From Bacteroidota bacterium (GTDB lineage Bacteria > Bacteroidota > Bacteroidia > Flavobacteriales_F > PHOS-HE28), in contig JAEZDL010000139.1 of NCBI GenBank assembly GCA_023418095.1, forward strand, positions 1 through 26,468: 26,468 nt of DNA. The letters run 5' to 3'. The notes beneath the pieces were generated by a model. That model was given only the letters and a program-made list of their open reading frames with translations, had not been told where the DNA came from and searched no databases. Positions 25,806 to 26,468 of this stretch are shown piece after piece. Numbering within the stretch: the stretch's first letter is position 1; the number at the start of each line of letters is the position of its first letter. A program made the position numbers and the translations under genes.

Positions 25806-26144
25806 ATGCGTTTTTGGTTAAGTCTGGCGTGTCTAATACCAGCATCTTGTCTATTCGCACAAGAGCAAAAGGTGCAAAGAATGATGATCCCAGACCAAGA
25901 AACTGCTTGCAAAATTGCTGAAGCGATTTGGTTACCGATCTATGGATCTGCAATTCTAAAGAATCAGCCCTTTAATGCAATTCTTATTGATGATGTGTGG
26001 AATGTAACTGGATCCGTTCAGAAGTCTCGAATGGTAATTGGACCAAATGGAGATACCACATTCCATGTAGTTGGTGGTGGTGTTCCATATATAAATATTT
26101 CCGCCTTCAATGGGGAGATCCTGAATGTCGGTCATTCAAAATGA
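25806..26144 (+). CDS. Secreted NTF2-fold immunity protein (YbbC/YhhH type)
   Basis: The 112-residue protein has a signal peptide (MRFWLSLACLIPASCLFAQ, cleavage likely after FAQ), so the mature part is extracytoplasmic. The mature region matches the NTF2-fold immunity family (Pfam Imm-NTF2-2, E. coli YbbC/YhhH): 'ETACKIAEAIWLPIYGSAILKNQPFNAIL' (about 30-58), 'WNVTGSV', and the C-terminal 'GGGVPYINISAFNGEILNVGHSK'. Family members sit beside Rhs or other polymorphic toxins, but no toxin domain is visible here. Two sampled 60-base lines of the gene are 37-38% GC, against about 52% just upstream, a hint of transfer. I use the ATG at 25806, not the TTG two codons earlier. It follows giant protein 3 by 12 bases. 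Confidence 0.85.
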   Translation: MRFWLSLACLIPASCLFAQEQKVQRMMIPDQETACKIAEAIWLPIYGSAILKNQPFNAILIDDVWNVTGSVQKSRMVIGPNGDTTFHVVGGGVPYINISAFNGEILNVGHSK

Positions 26145-26170
26145 TCTCCGATCGAATTTCAAGAAGCCTC

Positions 26171-26199
26171 CGCAGGGTCTCCGTCTTCGGGCCCCTGCG
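26171..26199. repeat. GC-rich hairpin downstream of the immunity-like gene
   Basis: CGCAGGG (26171-26177) pairs with CCCTGCG (26193-26199) around a 15-base loop, about 25 bases after the immunity-like stop. There is no T-tract, so an intrinsic terminator is uncertain. It opens a 240-base gene-free stretch (26145-26386) made up of hairpins and repeats. Confidence 0.4.
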
Positions 26200-26219
26200 C
26201 ATCCACCGATCTGCGTGAA

Positions 26220-26287
26220 GGATAGAAACGGAAAGCCCGGAAGCCGCGCTTTTGGCGGCTGAGGACTTGAAGTGGATAGCCTGACCC
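26220..26287 (+). repeat. Structured intergenic element, copy 2
   Basis: This shares its ends with the element at 11691-11819: GGATAG, CGG and AGCCCGG at the start, and GTGGATAGCCTGAC at the end. The centre differs and is shorter. The centre folds as a hairpin: AGCCGC (26242-26247) with GCGGCT (26255-26260), extended past an internal loop by AAGCCC (26233-26238) with GGACTT (26263-26268, one mismatch). Conserved termini around a variable hairpin argue for a dispersed element or RNA family, not chance. Confidence 0.6.
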
Positions 26288-26340
26288 CGCCTTCGCTATA
26301 GCTTCGGCGGGCTTGCCCGCTGTAGCCTTGGCGAAAGCGT
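26287..26340. repeat. Palindromic intergenic repeat ('KATAGKPAEA' type)
   Basis: The stretch is built from CCGCC/GGCGG arms (26287-26291 with 26306-26310), the self-complementary GCTATAGC, a CGGGC/GCCCG hairpin, and an outer imperfect inverted repeat (CGCCTTCGC near the left end, GCGAAAGCG at the right). Translated on the minus strand it gives 'AFAKATAGKPAEAIAKAG', a low-complexity string I recall as a recurrent spurious translation of intergenic repeats in environmental genomes. I treat it as a non-coding repeat. Confidence 0.5.
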
Positions 26341-26386
26341 TCGAGCCCATTTCAGATCGAAGGCGGGGGCACGCCCAAACCTCGGA

Positions 26387-26468
26387 TCAATACCGCATCA
26401 AGAGCGCGATGCCGCCATATTCTTCCAGCGATCCGTTGGGTAATACGCGCACCTGGCCGCCGTGCTTC
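26387..26468 (-). CDS. C-terminal fragment of a gene running off the window
   Basis: Reading the minus strand from the window edge gives an open frame of 26 codons, ending '...QVRVLPNGSLEEYGGIALLMRY' and a TGA at 26387-26389. The residue pattern looks like a genuine protein C-terminus, with alternating hydrophobic positions and a GATC-rich codon style like the neighbours. Only the tail is visible and I cannot name the family. The rest lies beyond base 26468. Confidence 0.5.
   Translation of the reverse strand, partial: KHGGQVRVLPNGSLEEYGGIALLMRY

Noticed and set aside
26159..26350. Minus-strand open frame of 63 codons with 'KATAGKPAEA'
   Set aside because: It is composed of the palindromic repeat and structured element. 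Such strings are recurrent false translations of intergenic repeats.
1..26468. tRNA, rRNA, integrase, transposase or prophage genes
   Set aside because: I looked for them on both strands by eye and saw no support.

Overview
The window looks like a Bacteroidota chromosome, most likely a Flavobacteriales-like bacterium of moderately high GC. Support comes from three proteins with the 'gliding motility-associated' type B sorting domain of the type IX secretion system (T9SS), PKD and SBBP-type repeats, typical Bacteroidota accessory families (DUF4197, DUF2461, WbqC, YceI lipoprotein, 300-residue bestrophin), few Shine-Dalgarno sequences, and matches to the Bacteroidota -7 promoter box TAnnTTTG. 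The word GATC is strikingly over-represented throughout. No rRNA, tRNA, CRISPR array, transposase or phage gene was recognised.

Layout. 1-1.9 kb: a small hypothetical gene, a secreted DUF4197 protein and a DUF2461 protein. 1.9-4.5 kb: three minus-strand genes (WbqC-like, 3-hydroxyacyl-CoA dehydrogenase, YceI lipoprotein), closed by a bidirectional hairpin terminator. 4.6-7.5 kb: a polytopic membrane protein and a sodium:solute symporter. 7.5-9.4 kb: a J-domain membrane protein and a divergent secreted protein. 9.4-11.7 kb: a compact minus-strand operon, metallophosphoesterase - SDR - bestrophin. 11.7-11.9 kb: a GC-rich structured intergenic repeat. 11.9-14.5 kb: truA translationally coupled to an ABC exporter half-transporter. 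14.7-25.8 kb: three giant tandem paralogues (1382, 1134 and 1143 aa) secreted through Sec and T9SS. 25.8-26.1 kb: a small AT-richer gene for a secreted NTF2-fold immunity-like protein (YbbC/YhhH type). 26.15-26.39 kb: non-coding and full of hairpins and repeats. The window ends in the 3' tail of a minus-strand gene.

The left 14 kb is ordinary housekeeping and accessory content. The right 12 kb is the interesting part: a tandem family of modular surface or secreted proteins with identical domain order but variable PKD copy number and mosaic relationships, followed directly by an orphan immunity-type gene. Other points of interest are promoter-like boxes placed almost on top of many start codons, and two copies of an intergenic element with conserved ends and a variable centre.
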